A DNA stretch of 64,000 nucleotides, taken from assembly GCA_011523615.1 (NCBI GenBank), contig WTGJ01000027.1:758599-822598 (forward strand). The letters run 5' to 3'. This DNA is from Chloroflexota bacterium. GTDB lineage: Bacteria > Chloroflexota > Anaerolineae > Aggregatilineales > Phototrophicaceae. How positions within the stretch are numbered: position 1 is the first letter of the stretch; each line of letters starts with the position of its first letter. Position numbers and translations under genes: made by a program. Below the pieces are notes generated by a model. It saw only the letters and a list, made by a program, of their open reading frames with translations. It was not told the DNA's origin and ran no database searches. Below are positions 16,964-25,240 of the stretch, piece after piece.

Positions 16964-18153
16964 TGTCTGAAGCCATCCGGCCCGCCGGCGTATTTGATAC
17001 ACGTTATGAAGAAGACATCGCCCTGAACCGCACCCGCGGCGAACACGCCACCAGTCTGGGCAGTTTTCTATTGCTGATGTGCCTTCCTCTGATCAGTGCT
17101 GCGGGCCCCTTGGGCCTGAATTGGTTTCCCCTGCATTGGATCGGCACCATCAACCACATCGCGATCCTCACCATCGCCGTCCAGGGGTTGAACCTGTTGA
17201 TTGGCTATTGCGGACAAATCTCATTTGGCCAAGCCGCTTTCATGGCGGTGGGCGGCTATACCAGCGCGCTTCTGGGGATCCATTGGGGCATCCCATTTTG
17301 GCTTGCCCTGCCCCTGGCTGCGGCTTTCACCGGATTCATCGGCATCTTGTTCGGCTTACCGGCGCTCCGGGTCAAGGGATTTTACCTGGCGATGTCCACA
17401 CTAGCGGCGCAATTCATCCTCATTTGGTTCATCCACTTCCCGCTGGAAGGGTTGACCAATGGTTCGCGTGCGCTGACGCGCATCCCGCCGCCGACGCTCG
17501 GCCCCACCATCCGCGAAGTGCAGGCGCTACCCGTGGTGGGGCCGCAAAATCTGCAATTCGTCGCCCAGCGCGGCCCCATCACCTTTTCCAGCGCTGCCGA
17601 AATGTATTACATCATCGTCCCCTTGACTGTGTTTTTGATGCTGGCGGCGCGCAACATCCGCCGGACTCGCACGGGACGAGCCTTCATCAGCATCCGCGAT
17701 AACGACCTCGCCGCAGAACTCCTCGGAATCAACGTGTTTTACTATAAATTGCAGGCATTTTTCCTGTGTTCCGTGTATGCCGGCATCGCCGGGGCCTTGA
17801 TGGCCTACCATCAGAACTCACTCTCGATCACCAGCTTCATGTTGGATCATTCGATCATATACCTGGCGATGCTGGTCATCGGTGGTGCTGGCTTTCCGCT
17901 GGGTCCCATTTTTGGGGTAACGATCGTCCAGACTTTGACGATCATCATCATTCCAGCCATCGCGCCCGGAATCGGGGCGTTCTTGAGGTGGCTGTTGCCT
18001 TTTGTGCAATCTGCCAATTTGAGCTCCGCCCTGACCCTTTTGTTGCGCGGTGGCATCCTATTGGCTTTTCTGCTCTTTGAACCCAGGGGCGTGGCCCATC
18101 GCTGGGAGATCCTCAAAATCTCGTGGAAGTTGCGACCTTTTTCACATGAATGA
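16963..18153 (+). CDS. livM: Branched-chain amino acid type ABC permease LivM
   Basis: This 396-residue membrane protein is the second permease subunit. The core LivM features are present: GLNLLIGYCGQISFGQAAFMA with its Gly-Tyr-x-Gly-Gln-Ile-Ser motif, then FGLPALRVKGFYLAMSTLA, RTGRAFISIRDNDLAAELLGI and GAGFPLGPIFGVTIVQ. A cytoplasmic N-terminal tail of about 25 residues precedes the first helix. Between roughly residues 160 and 215 there is a longer extracytoplasmic loop, as usual. The start overlaps the livH stop by one base. The next gene is the binding protein, 72 bases on. Confidence 0.95.
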   Translation: MSEAIRPAGVFDTRYEEDIALNRTRGEHATSLGSFLLLMCLPLISAAGPLGLNWFPLHWIGTINHIAILTIAVQGLNLLIGYCGQISFGQAAFMAVGGYTSALLGIHWGIPFWLALPLAAAFTGFIGILFGLPALRVKGFYLAMSTLAAQFILIWFIHFPLEGLTNGSRALTRIPPPTLGPTIREVQALPVVGPQNLQFVAQRGPITFSSAAEMYYIIVPLTVFLMLAARNIRRTRTGRAFISIRDNDLAAELLGINVFYYKLQAFFLCSVYAGIAGALMAYHQNSLSITSFMLDHSIIYLAMLVIGGAGFPLGPIFGVTIVQTLTIIIIPAIAPGIGAFLRWLLPFVQSANLSSALTLLLRGGILLAFLLFEPRGVAHRWEILKISWKLRPFSHE

Positions 18154-18225
18154 CCCCCCATTGGTAAACCGGCGACCGCGCGATATAGTTTTGTTGTCCG
18201 TCGATTTTATACGGAGGGTTGGCTC

Positions 18226-19638
18226 ATGAAGAAGATCAATCAATGGATGATTGCAATATGCCTGTTGTTCCTGGCATTTTCACCCACCCTTGCCCAGGAA
18301 GATATGCTCAACACCCCTTCCACGCTCACCTCCTGCAATGAAGGCGTCGACCTCACCGGGCAAGAGTTCCAAGTGCATCATTTTGGGGATTTCACCGGCC
18401 CGCTCAGCTTCATCACCACTCCGCTGCTGGCCGCCCTGGAAGATGCAACGAACTATTACAATTCTCTGGGTGGTATTTGTGGCGCAACCATCACCATCCC
18501 CGACCCAACGACCATCGATACCGGTGGCGTTCCCAGTGTTTCCCAAGAGATCTACAACCGCATCTCTACCGCGGATCCCAAACCCAGTTTGCTCATCCTC
18601 TATTCATCGGATGATTCAGAAATCCTTCGCGAGCGGTTGGCAGAAGATGAAATTCCCGTCTTGATTTCGGCCGGTTCGATCGAAGGTCTTTACGGTGAAG
18701 ATGGGCAGACCCCTGGTTGGATCTTTGCCACCAACCCATTGTATGTGGATCAACTCGGCCATTTCTGTCAATACGTTTCCGAAAACCTGGAGCAATTCCC
18801 CGAGAACCCCACCATCGGCTACTTGAGCTGGTTGGGTGCATTTGGGCAAGCTGCCTACACCCCAGAAGTCATCGCTTACTGCCAAGCTCAGGGAGTGGGT
18901 TTCATCGAAACTCCGGAATACTGGCACCCCGCACAAACGACGGATATTTCCAACAACATCCTCAACCTCGTCGGCGCCGGCGCAAACATCATCTACACCA
19001 ATTCGTTGGCTTCCGGACCGTTCTTGATCTCAAAAACCCTCGCCTTGCTGGGTTTGTTGGATCAAGTCCAACTCGCCGGCGTCAACTGGGTGCTGGATAC
19101 GTCGGTGGCTTTGCTCAGCGCGCAGGACCTCGCCCAGGGCGTGGCCAACAGCGTCGGTTTACCGGCGGTCGATGGGATGATCGGCTCGATGCCATTTTAC
19201 TGGTGGTCGGAAGCGAACAGCCAACCGGGTATCGCTTTCATCCAGCAACAATTTGCCTTGAATGAGCGCCCCTTTGCAATTCAAAACATCGCTTACTTGC
19301 TCGGTTTCGGCATCGTCGAATACTGGTCGGAGTTGATGATCCGCACGGGGAACCGCGTCGGATTCGAGAACATCGACGGCGTCGCGGTGAAAGAGACGAT
19401 AGAGAACACTGTCTTCGCACCTTTGACTGGTGTCCCGATCGACTTCCAAGGTGGCGCGCTGCGCGATGCTGCCCCCAATCGCATCGCGCAGTTGCGCTTC
19501 CTAGGCACGGATGGCGGGCCGGCGACCAGCATTCAGGATCTCGATATGAGCATGGATATTCCCATACCGATCGTAATCCCCTTGAGTGATTTCACCGATT
19601 CCCCCGATTTGCGGCCGGGCGGAGCAGACGTACCGTAA
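18226..19638 (+). CDS. ABC transporter substrate-binding protein (LivJ/HAAT type)
   Basis: This 470-residue exported type I periplasmic binding protein feeds the LivGHMF transporter. A signal peptide is clear (MKKINQWMIAICLLFLAF, cleavage after ...TLAQ). Two Rossmann-like lobes follow, with SLLILYSSDDSEILRERLAE, IGYLSWLGAFGQAAY and AGANIIYTNSLASGPFLISK. A good Shine-Dalgarno (GGAGGG) precedes the ATG by seven bases. No lipobox Cys is present. The ligand pocket cannot be read by eye; the neighbouring acyl-CoA ligases suggest a carboxylic acid. A 13-bp hairpin lies between this gene and livF. Confidence 0.9.
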   Translation: MKKINQWMIAICLLFLAFSPTLAQEDMLNTPSTLTSCNEGVDLTGQEFQVHHFGDFTGPLSFITTPLLAALEDATNYYNSLGGICGATITIPDPTTIDTGGVPSVSQEIYNRISTADPKPSLLILYSSDDSEILRERLAEDEIPVLISAGSIEGLYGEDGQTPGWIFATNPLYVDQLGHFCQYVSENLEQFPENPTIGYLSWLGAFGQAAYTPEVIAYCQAQGVGFIETPEYWHPAQTTDISNNILNLVGAGANIIYTNSLASGPFLISKTLALLGLLDQVQLAGVNWVLDTSVALLSAQDLAQGVANSVGLPAVDGMIGSMPFYWWSEANSQPGIAFIQQQFALNERPFAIQNIAYLLGFGIVEYWSELMIRTGNRVGFENIDGVAVKETIENTVFAPLTGVPIDFQGGALRDAAPNRIAQLRFLGTDGGPATSIQDLDMSMDIPIPIVIPLSDFTDSPDLRPGGADVP

Positions 19639-19652
19639 GTGGATCGCATTGC

Positions 19653-19682
19653 CTTGGGGGGTTGTTCGCACAACTCCCCAAG
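19653..19682 (+). other. Intercistronic hairpin after the Liv binding-protein gene
   Basis: CTTGGGGGGTTGT at 19653-19665 pairs with ACAACTCCCCAAG at 19670-19682 (13 bp, one G-U pair) around a TCGC loop. No U-tract follows, so it is probably an mRNA-stabilising or partial-attenuation element and not a full terminator. Confidence 0.75.
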
Positions 19683-19706
19683 ATCTCCTGTTCGCCTGGA
19701 TAAGCG

Positions 19707-20504
19707 ATGCTCAGCCTAAATCATATTGAAGTGATCTACAGCCGCGTGATTTGGGCCTTGCGCGGTGTTTCGTTGCAGGTTCAAGAAGGGCAAGTGGTTG
19801 CCCTTCTCGGCCCGAATGGTGCCGGAAAATCCACGACATTGAAAGCAATCAGCGGCTTGTTGCACGATGAACTGGGTGAGATTTCCCATGGCAACATCAC
19901 CTGGCTGGGTCAACGAATCGACACGCGGAATCCAGAGGAAATTGTGCGCTTTGGCATCATTCAAGTCATCGAAGGCCGCCCCATTTTTCAGCATTTGACC
20001 GTAGAGGAAAATATGCTCGCGGGCGCCATGGCACATGAAAACGGTCGTCGTTTTCGCGATGACTTGGAACGCATTTATCAATACTTCCCCATCCTGAAAC
20101 AGCACCACCATCGGGTCAGCGGTTATCTTTCGGGTGGTGAGCAGCAAATGCTGGTCATTGGCCGGGCGGTCTGCGGTCACCCGCGCTTGATGATGCTGGA
20201 TGAACCTTCGTTGGGTTTGGCGCCCATGCTCGTGGAAGAAATATTCGCCATCTTGCGAGAAATCAACCAACGAGAAAAGATCTCCATCCTCCTCGTCGAA
20301 CAAAACGCGCGCGCCGCCCTCGATCTGGCTGATTTCGGCTACGTCATGGAAGGTGGGCGGATCGTAATGGATGGAACGGCCGCTGAATTACAGGACAACG
20401 AGGATATCAAAGAGTTTTATCTGGGCTTGAACGCCCGTGGTGAAAGAAAGTCGTACCAGAATCTGCGTTTTTACAAGCGCCGCAAACGTTGGCTGGGAGG
20501 ATAG
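19707..20504 (+). CDS. livF: Branched-chain amino acid type ABC transporter, ATP-binding protein LivF
   Basis: This 265-residue ATPase is the partner of LivG. Walker A GPNGAGKST is near residues 35-43, LivF-type IIQVIEGRPIFQHLTVEENM follows the Q-loop, the signature is LSGGEQQMLVIGRAV, and Walker B is LMMLDEPSLGLAPM. It ends with a basic tail (KSYQNLRFYKRRKRWLGG) about 20 residues longer than E. coli LivF. It lies after the hairpin and 12 bases before the PaaK-like ligase. Confidence 0.95.
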   Translation: MLSLNHIEVIYSRVIWALRGVSLQVQEGQVVALLGPNGAGKSTTLKAISGLLHDELGEISHGNITWLGQRIDTRNPEEIVRFGIIQVIEGRPIFQHLTVEENMLAGAMAHENGRRFRDDLERIYQYFPILKQHHHRVSGYLSGGEQQMLVIGRAVCGHPRLMMLDEPSLGLAPMLVEEIFAILREINQREKISILLVEQNARAALDLADFGYVMEGGRIVMDGTAAELQDNEDIKEFYLGLNARGERKSYQNLRFYKRRKRWLGG

Positions 20505-20516
20505 AGGAGTGGGCGG

Positions 20517-21737
20517 ATGAACGACACGTTGAATCGAAAACTGCGAAACCTGATCGCCACCGCTTATGAACATACGCCGGCAATGCGGGAAAGGATGTCA
20601 GCTGCTGGGGTCTCTCCTGCAGACATCCAAACGACACAAGATTTACCGCTGTTGCCCGTCTTACAAAAAGATGAATTGACCCAATTGCAACAAACACGGC
20701 CGCCATTCGGGGGGATGTTGGCCGCCAAGATTGAAGATTTGCCCCGGATCTACGTCTCTCCGGGCCCGATTTTGGATCCACAACCTGCATGGGAGGGAGA
20801 AGAACGAGAAGCCAGCCTGGCCCCCTTCCGCTATGTGGGTTTCCAAAGAGGAGATCGCGTCTTGAATACCTTCGCCTATCACATCACCCCGGCGGGTTTG
20901 CTGTTTGATGAAGCCCTGCGCGCTTGTGGCGCAACCGTTCTGCCCACCGGGCCCGGCAATAGCGACGTGCAAATCATGCTGGCCACCCAGCTGTCGGCCA
21001 GTGGTTTCATCGGTCAACCGAGCTATCTGATGACCTTGCTCGATAAAATGTCGGAACAGGGCATTGCTGCGGCAGATTCTCCTTTTCGCAAAGCCTTGTT
21101 TTCCGCTGAGCCCTATACCCCCACCCAGCGCAGCCGTTTCGAAGATGAATATGGCATGAAAACGACCTCGGCTTATGGGACGGCAGACCTCGGTCTCTTC
21201 GCGTATACCGCCCAAGGAGTGCGGGGTTTCTGCGTGAGCGAATCCGTGTTCATCGAGATCGTCGATCCAAGCGATGGCCAAACCCTAGCGGCAGAGGAAG
21301 TGGGAGAAATCGTGGTCACGACCTTCAATCCTGCTTATCCCCTCATCCGCTTCGGCACGGGTGATCTCGGGGCCTTGGCCGCTGCTCCTGACCCGGGCAA
21401 CCCGGGCAGTCAACAGATCACCGGCTTGTTCGGCAGGAGTGGCGACGCAGTCAAGGTGCGAGGGATGTTCCTCCACCCCAATCAGTTGCAAGCAGTCCAG
21501 AGGCGATTTCCGCAGATTGAGAAGCTGCGCGCCACCGTAACCCGACCGGGCCACACGGATGTCCTGGTCATCGAGGTAGAGCTACAGCCCGTGGCCCAAG
21601 AAGAAGGGATCGCAGAAGGGATCGTCCAGTTCGCCATGCAGGCTGCCCGGCTGCGGGTCGATCGAGTCGAAATCGTTCCTGGCGGTACCATCGCGGATGG
21701 CGGCAAAACCATTGTGGATGAGCGTGCCTGGGAGTAA
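20517..21737 (+). CDS. Phenylacetate-CoA ligase-like (PaaK family) enzyme
   Basis: This 406-residue adenylate-forming enzyme resembles phenylacetate-CoA ligases. It has NLIATAYEHTPAMRERM at the start, the substrate region LLFDEALRACGATVLPTGPG, FIGQPSYLMTLLDKM, the ATP-binding SAYGTADLGLF and PLIRFGTGDLG, then a short C-terminal domain (RSGDAVKVRGMFLHPNQLQ). The P-loop usually found near residue 90 (SSGTTG) is replaced by a poorly matching YVSPGPILDPQ stretch. Catalysis or ATP binding may therefore differ. A strong GAGGAG precedes the ATG. Its place at the end of the Liv cluster suggests that it activates the imported acid. Confidence 0.85.
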   Translation: MNDTLNRKLRNLIATAYEHTPAMRERMSAAGVSPADIQTTQDLPLLPVLQKDELTQLQQTRPPFGGMLAAKIEDLPRIYVSPGPILDPQPAWEGEEREASLAPFRYVGFQRGDRVLNTFAYHITPAGLLFDEALRACGATVLPTGPGNSDVQIMLATQLSASGFIGQPSYLMTLLDKMSEQGIAAADSPFRKALFSAEPYTPTQRSRFEDEYGMKTTSAYGTADLGLFAYTAQGVRGFCVSESVFIEIVDPSDGQTLAAEEVGEIVVTTFNPAYPLIRFGTGDLGALAAAPDPGNPGSQQITGLFGRSGDAVKVRGMFLHPNQLQAVQRRFPQIEKLRATVTRPGHTDVLVIEVELQPVAQEEGIAEGIVQFAMQAARLRVDRVEIVPGGTIADGGKTIVDERAWE

Positions 21738-21801
21738 GTTTCCCGGTGATTCCCATACCTGATGGCCGGAGTCGCGCAAGCGCTGGTGAAAGCGCGAATC
21801 T

Positions 21802-22605
21802 TCAGCCGGAGTCGGACTCCGCACTCGATACGTAGGTGAACAATTCAGAAAGGGCAATCGGCGCCATATTCCAGTCATCGAGGAAATCCAGGATGGCTTC
21901 GATGGCGAGGAAGGAAGCTTTGATCGCGTGGTGCAGGATGATCGTACCCGGCCGCATGTATCCTTCGTAATTGGCCAGGATCGCTTCTTCGCAATTCTCA
22001 GCGCCATTTTCTCTGGTGCAAATGGCATCCTGAGAATCCAAGCCCCACATGATCAACGGCATCTGGTAACGAGAAGAAAGTTCCCGCAAGGGATCGGTGA
22101 TGATCCCAAACGGTGGTCGGATGCCCAGCGGTTCAAAATTGGAGCCGAAGGCAATTCGCAACACCTCCAGCGATGGTTCCAATTCTTCATCGATCAACTG
22201 TTGCAGATCGAACTCGGAGATGACGCGGTGGGTGTGGAGGTGGCAGCCGAATTCATGCCCCATATCACGGAGGCGCAAATACAAGCCTTCATATCCCGGA
22301 TTGGGTTTGGATAGGTTTTTGGCAACGGCGCGACCTATAGGGAAGAACGTCACGCGGATGTCGCGACGGTAAAATTCGCGGCCGATGCGAAACGCATAAT
22401 ATTCGCTCCAAAGGTCGTCGAAGGTAAGGGAGATTTTCCGTTCACGAGTGTTGATGTGTCGGATGACTCCTTGCAAACCCGCACCCGGCATCAGCTGTTG
22501 CGGATCTGCATGCGCGAATGTGGGAACTGCGCCCGGCAAAGTCGCTCCCATCGCCATACCGCCCCCCCAGCGAAGGAATTGCCGACGCGAAATATGTTCA
22601 GTCAC
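21802..22605 (-). CDS. Tat-exported polysaccharide deacetylase (NodB) family protein
   Basis: This 267-residue extracytoplasmic protein starts at GTG 22605, preceded by GGGAT. The N-terminus SRRQFLRWGGGMAMGA is a twin-arginine signal. The NodB domain has motif 1 ISLTFDDLW with both Asp residues, zinc motif GHEFGCHLHTH (His-x3-His) and motif 3 GIRPPFG. It probably deacetylates a cell-wall or surface glycan, or is a related carbohydrate esterase; the usual TFDDG glycine is Leu. The final stretch HHAIKASFLAIEAILDFLDD is typical of the family. It follows recR on the same strand after 39 bases and converges on the PaaK-like gene. Confidence 0.88.
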   Translation of the reverse strand: MTEHISRRQFLRWGGGMAMGATLPGAVPTFAHADPQQLMPGAGLQGVIRHINTRERKISLTFDDLWSEYYAFRIGREFYRRDIRVTFFPIGRAVAKNLSKPNPGYEGLYLRLRDMGHEFGCHLHTHRVISEFDLQQLIDEELEPSLEVLRIAFGSNFEPLGIRPPFGIITDPLRELSSRYQMPLIMWGLDSQDAICTRENGAENCEEAILANYEGYMRPGTIILHHAIKASFLAIEAILDFLDDWNMAPIALSELFTYVSSAESDSG

Positions 22606-22644
22606 GTTTCATCCCATCGATTGCTTTCCATATGGTCTTTCGCT

Positions 22645-23259
22645 TCACTCTTTGCGCCCCTGCAACGCTCGGGTCAACGTCAACTCGTCGACATATTCGA
22701 TATCACCGCCGGTCGGCAGACCGCGCGCCAATGTGGTGATCCGCAGCTCGAATTCTGCCAGGACACTGCGAAGATACATCGCCGTTGCATCACCTTCCAT
22801 ACCGGGGTTGGTCGCCAGGATCACTTCGCCGACCTCGCCACTGCGAAGGCGCAAACGCAATTCTTCGATGCGCAAATCTTCCGGTCCGATGCCGTTCAGC
22901 GGTGATATGACTCCGTGCAACACGTGGTATCGACCGCGGAACGCGCCCGTTCGCTCCAGCGCCACGACATCCAGCGGTTCTTCTACGACGGCCAGCACGT
23001 GTTCGTCCCGCGAAACATCGCTGCAGATTTCACAGGGATCCTGCTCGGTGATGTTGGCACAAATGGAGCAAAACGTGGTGAGTTCCACCATTGCCTTCAG
23101 GGCAGTTGCGAGTTGCATCGCTTGTTGCTCGGGCGCGCGGATGAGATGGAAGGTCAACCGGGAAGCGGTTTTCGGGCCGATCCCAGGCAACACCGAAAAC
23201 GCTTCGATCAGATCGGCAACGGGTGGTGGAATGGCGTCAGTAATCGGCAATGGCTTCAC
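22645..23259 (-). CDS. recR: Recombination mediator RecR
   Basis: This 204-residue protein acts with RecF and RecO to load RecA at gaps. FSVLPGIGPKTASRLTFHL is the helix-hairpin-helix, CSICANITEQDPCEIC the four-cysteine zinc motif, and VLAVVEEPLDVVALERTGAF to VLHGVISPLNGIGPEDL the Toprim domain. It starts with GTG placed directly after the ybaB stop. dnaX, ybaB and recR together are a conserved bacterial operon. Confidence 0.96.
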   Translation of the reverse strand: MKPLPITDAIPPPVADLIEAFSVLPGIGPKTASRLTFHLIRAPEQQAMQLATALKAMVELTTFCSICANITEQDPCEICSDVSRDEHVLAVVEEPLDVVALERTGAFRGRYHVLHGVISPLNGIGPEDLRIEELRLRLRSGEVGEVILATNPGMEGDATAMYLRSVLAEFELRITTLARGLPTGGDIEYVDELTLTRALQGRKE

Positions 23260-23619
23260 TCATCTCAATAAATTATCCAACGAGAGATCACCCAAAGACC
23301 CCGTGATGCCTTCCAGCTTCTGTGCAGAACGCAATTGGCTCTGTTCAATCGCTTGATTCACACCCGCCACCAGCAAATCTTGCAGATCCGTCAGCCATTC
23401 TTCATCCGCCAAATCCAGGGCATCCTCGTTGATCATGATCGATCGTACCCGCTGATGGCCGGTGATGGTGATGCGCAGCGCGCCACCACCCACGGAGATT
23501 TCCAACTCTTCCTGCTCCAACGACGCCTGAGTCGCCGCCATCTGCTGTTGCATTTGTTGCAACTGATCCATCATGCCCGCACGACCCTTCTTACCTCGTG
23601 CGCGATTTCTCTTGCTCAT
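23260..23619 (-). CDS. ybaB: Nucleoid-associated protein YbaB/EbfC
   Basis: This 119-residue DNA-binding protein forms tweezer-like dimers on DNA. A basic N-terminal tail (MSKRNRARGKKGRAG) precedes the helical MMDQLQQMQQQMAATQASLE, a central beta-sheet (ISVGGGALRITITGHQRVRS) and the C-terminal helix with QEDLLVAGVNQAI-type sequence. The ATG overlaps the dnaX stop (ATGA), which supports this start. The basic tail is longer than in E. coli YbaB. Its place between dnaX and recR is the standard one. Confidence 0.95.
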   Translation of the reverse strand: MSKRNRARGKKGRAGMMDQLQQMQQQMAATQASLEQEELEISVGGGALRITITGHQRVRSIMINEDALDLADEEWLTDLQDLLVAGVNQAIEQSQLRSAQKLEGITGSLGDLSLDNLLR

Positions 23620-25160
23620 TCCGTTTCCCTTCCTGGTTCGATCACTTCAGCGCCCAACTCTTTGGCCACCGGGATCAAGTCTTGCAGCGGGTTCACTTCA
23701 TTGCCATTTGCTTTCGCCCGTTCCCCATTCGCCGTACTATCCAAAAACTCAACGCTCACCCGTTCACCGAACAATTGCTGGACACCGCGCTCCAAAGCGT
23801 TCTTTTTCGCCGCGTCTTGCCATTTCTCCAAGAACAAAGGTTTGGTGAACAAGCGCAACGTATCCTGCACCACATCCATTTGTTCCACCTGCCGCAATAA
23901 CTGAGTGACATTGGCTGGCGATTGTCGTGTGATTTCCAATAATTCCGGCCAACGATCTTGGATGTGTTCCACGGTGAGTGCAGGGCGCCCAACCTGATTC
24001 ACACCTCGCTCCACTTCATTCGTCCGCGCAACTTCGGGCCGTGTTTCCTCAGCTGTGCGCCGAGAAGCCCGTTCGGAGGAAGAGGCGGGCGCGTGGCGAA
24101 TTTCGGTTTCTTCCCATTCGACGCTCTTCAAAAATGCGAGTTCCAAATCCAGCTGCGGTTGCCAGGAGCGACGCATCTGGTTGGCCGCCTGGGAAAAATG
24201 GGCGATGGCAGCAATCAATCGTCTTTTGGGCCAGCGCTTTCCTGAGTTTGTGGCTGCATCGGTAACGTTGGCCCCCGCTGCATTCAGCAGTTCCAACCGC
24301 AATTGCTCCACCACTTGTTGACAGAGCTGCCGAGCGTCCGCACCATGTTCGAGCGCTTCCTGTATTCCCTTGAATCCGGCGACCAGATCCGAGCGGCTCA
24401 TCGCAGCGACGATGGATGCGATCACTTGCTGATGCTCGGTTCCAATCACAGTTTGCACAAATTCGCGGGTTAACATTTCAGCTGGATCGGTCAGGAGTTG
24501 ATCCAGCAGGCTGATGCTATCTCGAACGCTGCCATTGCCGGCGCGAGCGATCAGCTGCAAGGCATCTTCCTCCACCCGGTAGCCCTCGTCTTGCGCAATC
24601 TGCGCCAGCTGAGTGAATACATCCTGCTGTGGGATCCGCCGAAAGGCAAAATGAAGGCATCGACTCTGAATCGTTGCGGGCACTCGCCCCACTTCCGTTG
24701 TCGCCAGAACGAAGACCGCATGATTGGGCGGTTCTTCCAGAGTTTTCAATAATGCGTCAAACGCATTGCCGGTGAATCGATGCACTTCATCAATGATGTA
24801 GACTTTGTAGCGCCCTTCACTCGGGGAAAAGACGATCTTTTCTCTGAGCTCACGAACGTCATCCACTCCAGTGTGTGTCGCGGCATCCATCTCAATCAAG
24901 TCCAAATAGCGACCTTCTTGAATCGCCCGGCAAACGGAACATTCCCCACAAGGTCGATCATCCCCCGCGCAATTCACGGCTTTCGCAAGCAGGCGTGCTG
25001 TGGTGGTTTTACCGGTTCCTCTGGGGCCACTGAAGAGATAAGCATGACGGAAACGACCCGCTTTCAGGGAATTGGCCAATACCTGAGTGATATGAGATTG
25101 ACCGATGACTTCGTCAAATCGTTGCGGTCGCCATTTCAAATAAAGCGCCAATTCTGGCAT
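23616..25160 (-). CDS. dnaX: DNA polymerase III subunit gamma/tau
   Basis: This 514-residue clamp-loader ATPase has Walker A FSGPRGTGKTTTARLLAKA near residue 44. The zinc module CAGDDRPCGECSVC follows at about 64-77, then Walker B VYIIDEVHRF, the sensor region VFVLATTEVGRVPATIQSRC, and domain III with helices to about residue 360. The C-terminal part (about 360-514) is short for tau and contains a domain that may bind the polymerase or helicase. I see no obvious A-rich slippery frameshift site. It starts the dnaX-ybaB-recR operon. Confidence 0.96.
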   Translation of the reverse strand: MPELALYLKWRPQRFDEVIGQSHITQVLANSLKAGRFRHAYLFSGPRGTGKTTTARLLAKAVNCAGDDRPCGECSVCRAIQEGRYLDLIEMDAATHTGVDDVRELREKIVFSPSEGRYKVYIIDEVHRFTGNAFDALLKTLEEPPNHAVFVLATTEVGRVPATIQSRCLHFAFRRIPQQDVFTQLAQIAQDEGYRVEEDALQLIARAGNGSVRDSISLLDQLLTDPAEMLTREFVQTVIGTEHQQVIASIVAAMSRSDLVAGFKGIQEALEHGADARQLCQQVVEQLRLELLNAAGANVTDAATNSGKRWPKRRLIAAIAHFSQAANQMRRSWQPQLDLELAFLKSVEWEETEIRHAPASSSERASRRTAEETRPEVARTNEVERGVNQVGRPALTVEHIQDRWPELLEITRQSPANVTQLLRQVEQMDVVQDTLRLFTKPLFLEKWQDAAKKNALERGVQQLFGERVSVEFLDSTANGERAKANGNEVNPLQDLIPVAKELGAEVIEPGRETE

Positions 25161-25240
25161 ATGGTTTCCTGCTCAATTCCCCATTAATGTAGCAGCCTGC
25201 CCTGCAATCAACAAACCATTTCGCAATTCGATGCGCGGTG

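Noticed and set aside
21738-21801. Short repeat CCGGAGTCG seen twice and a GC-rich hairpin between convergent genes
   Set aside because: The repeat is only nine bases, the hairpin has a mismatched core and there is no T-run, so I do not call a terminator or a mobile-element mark.
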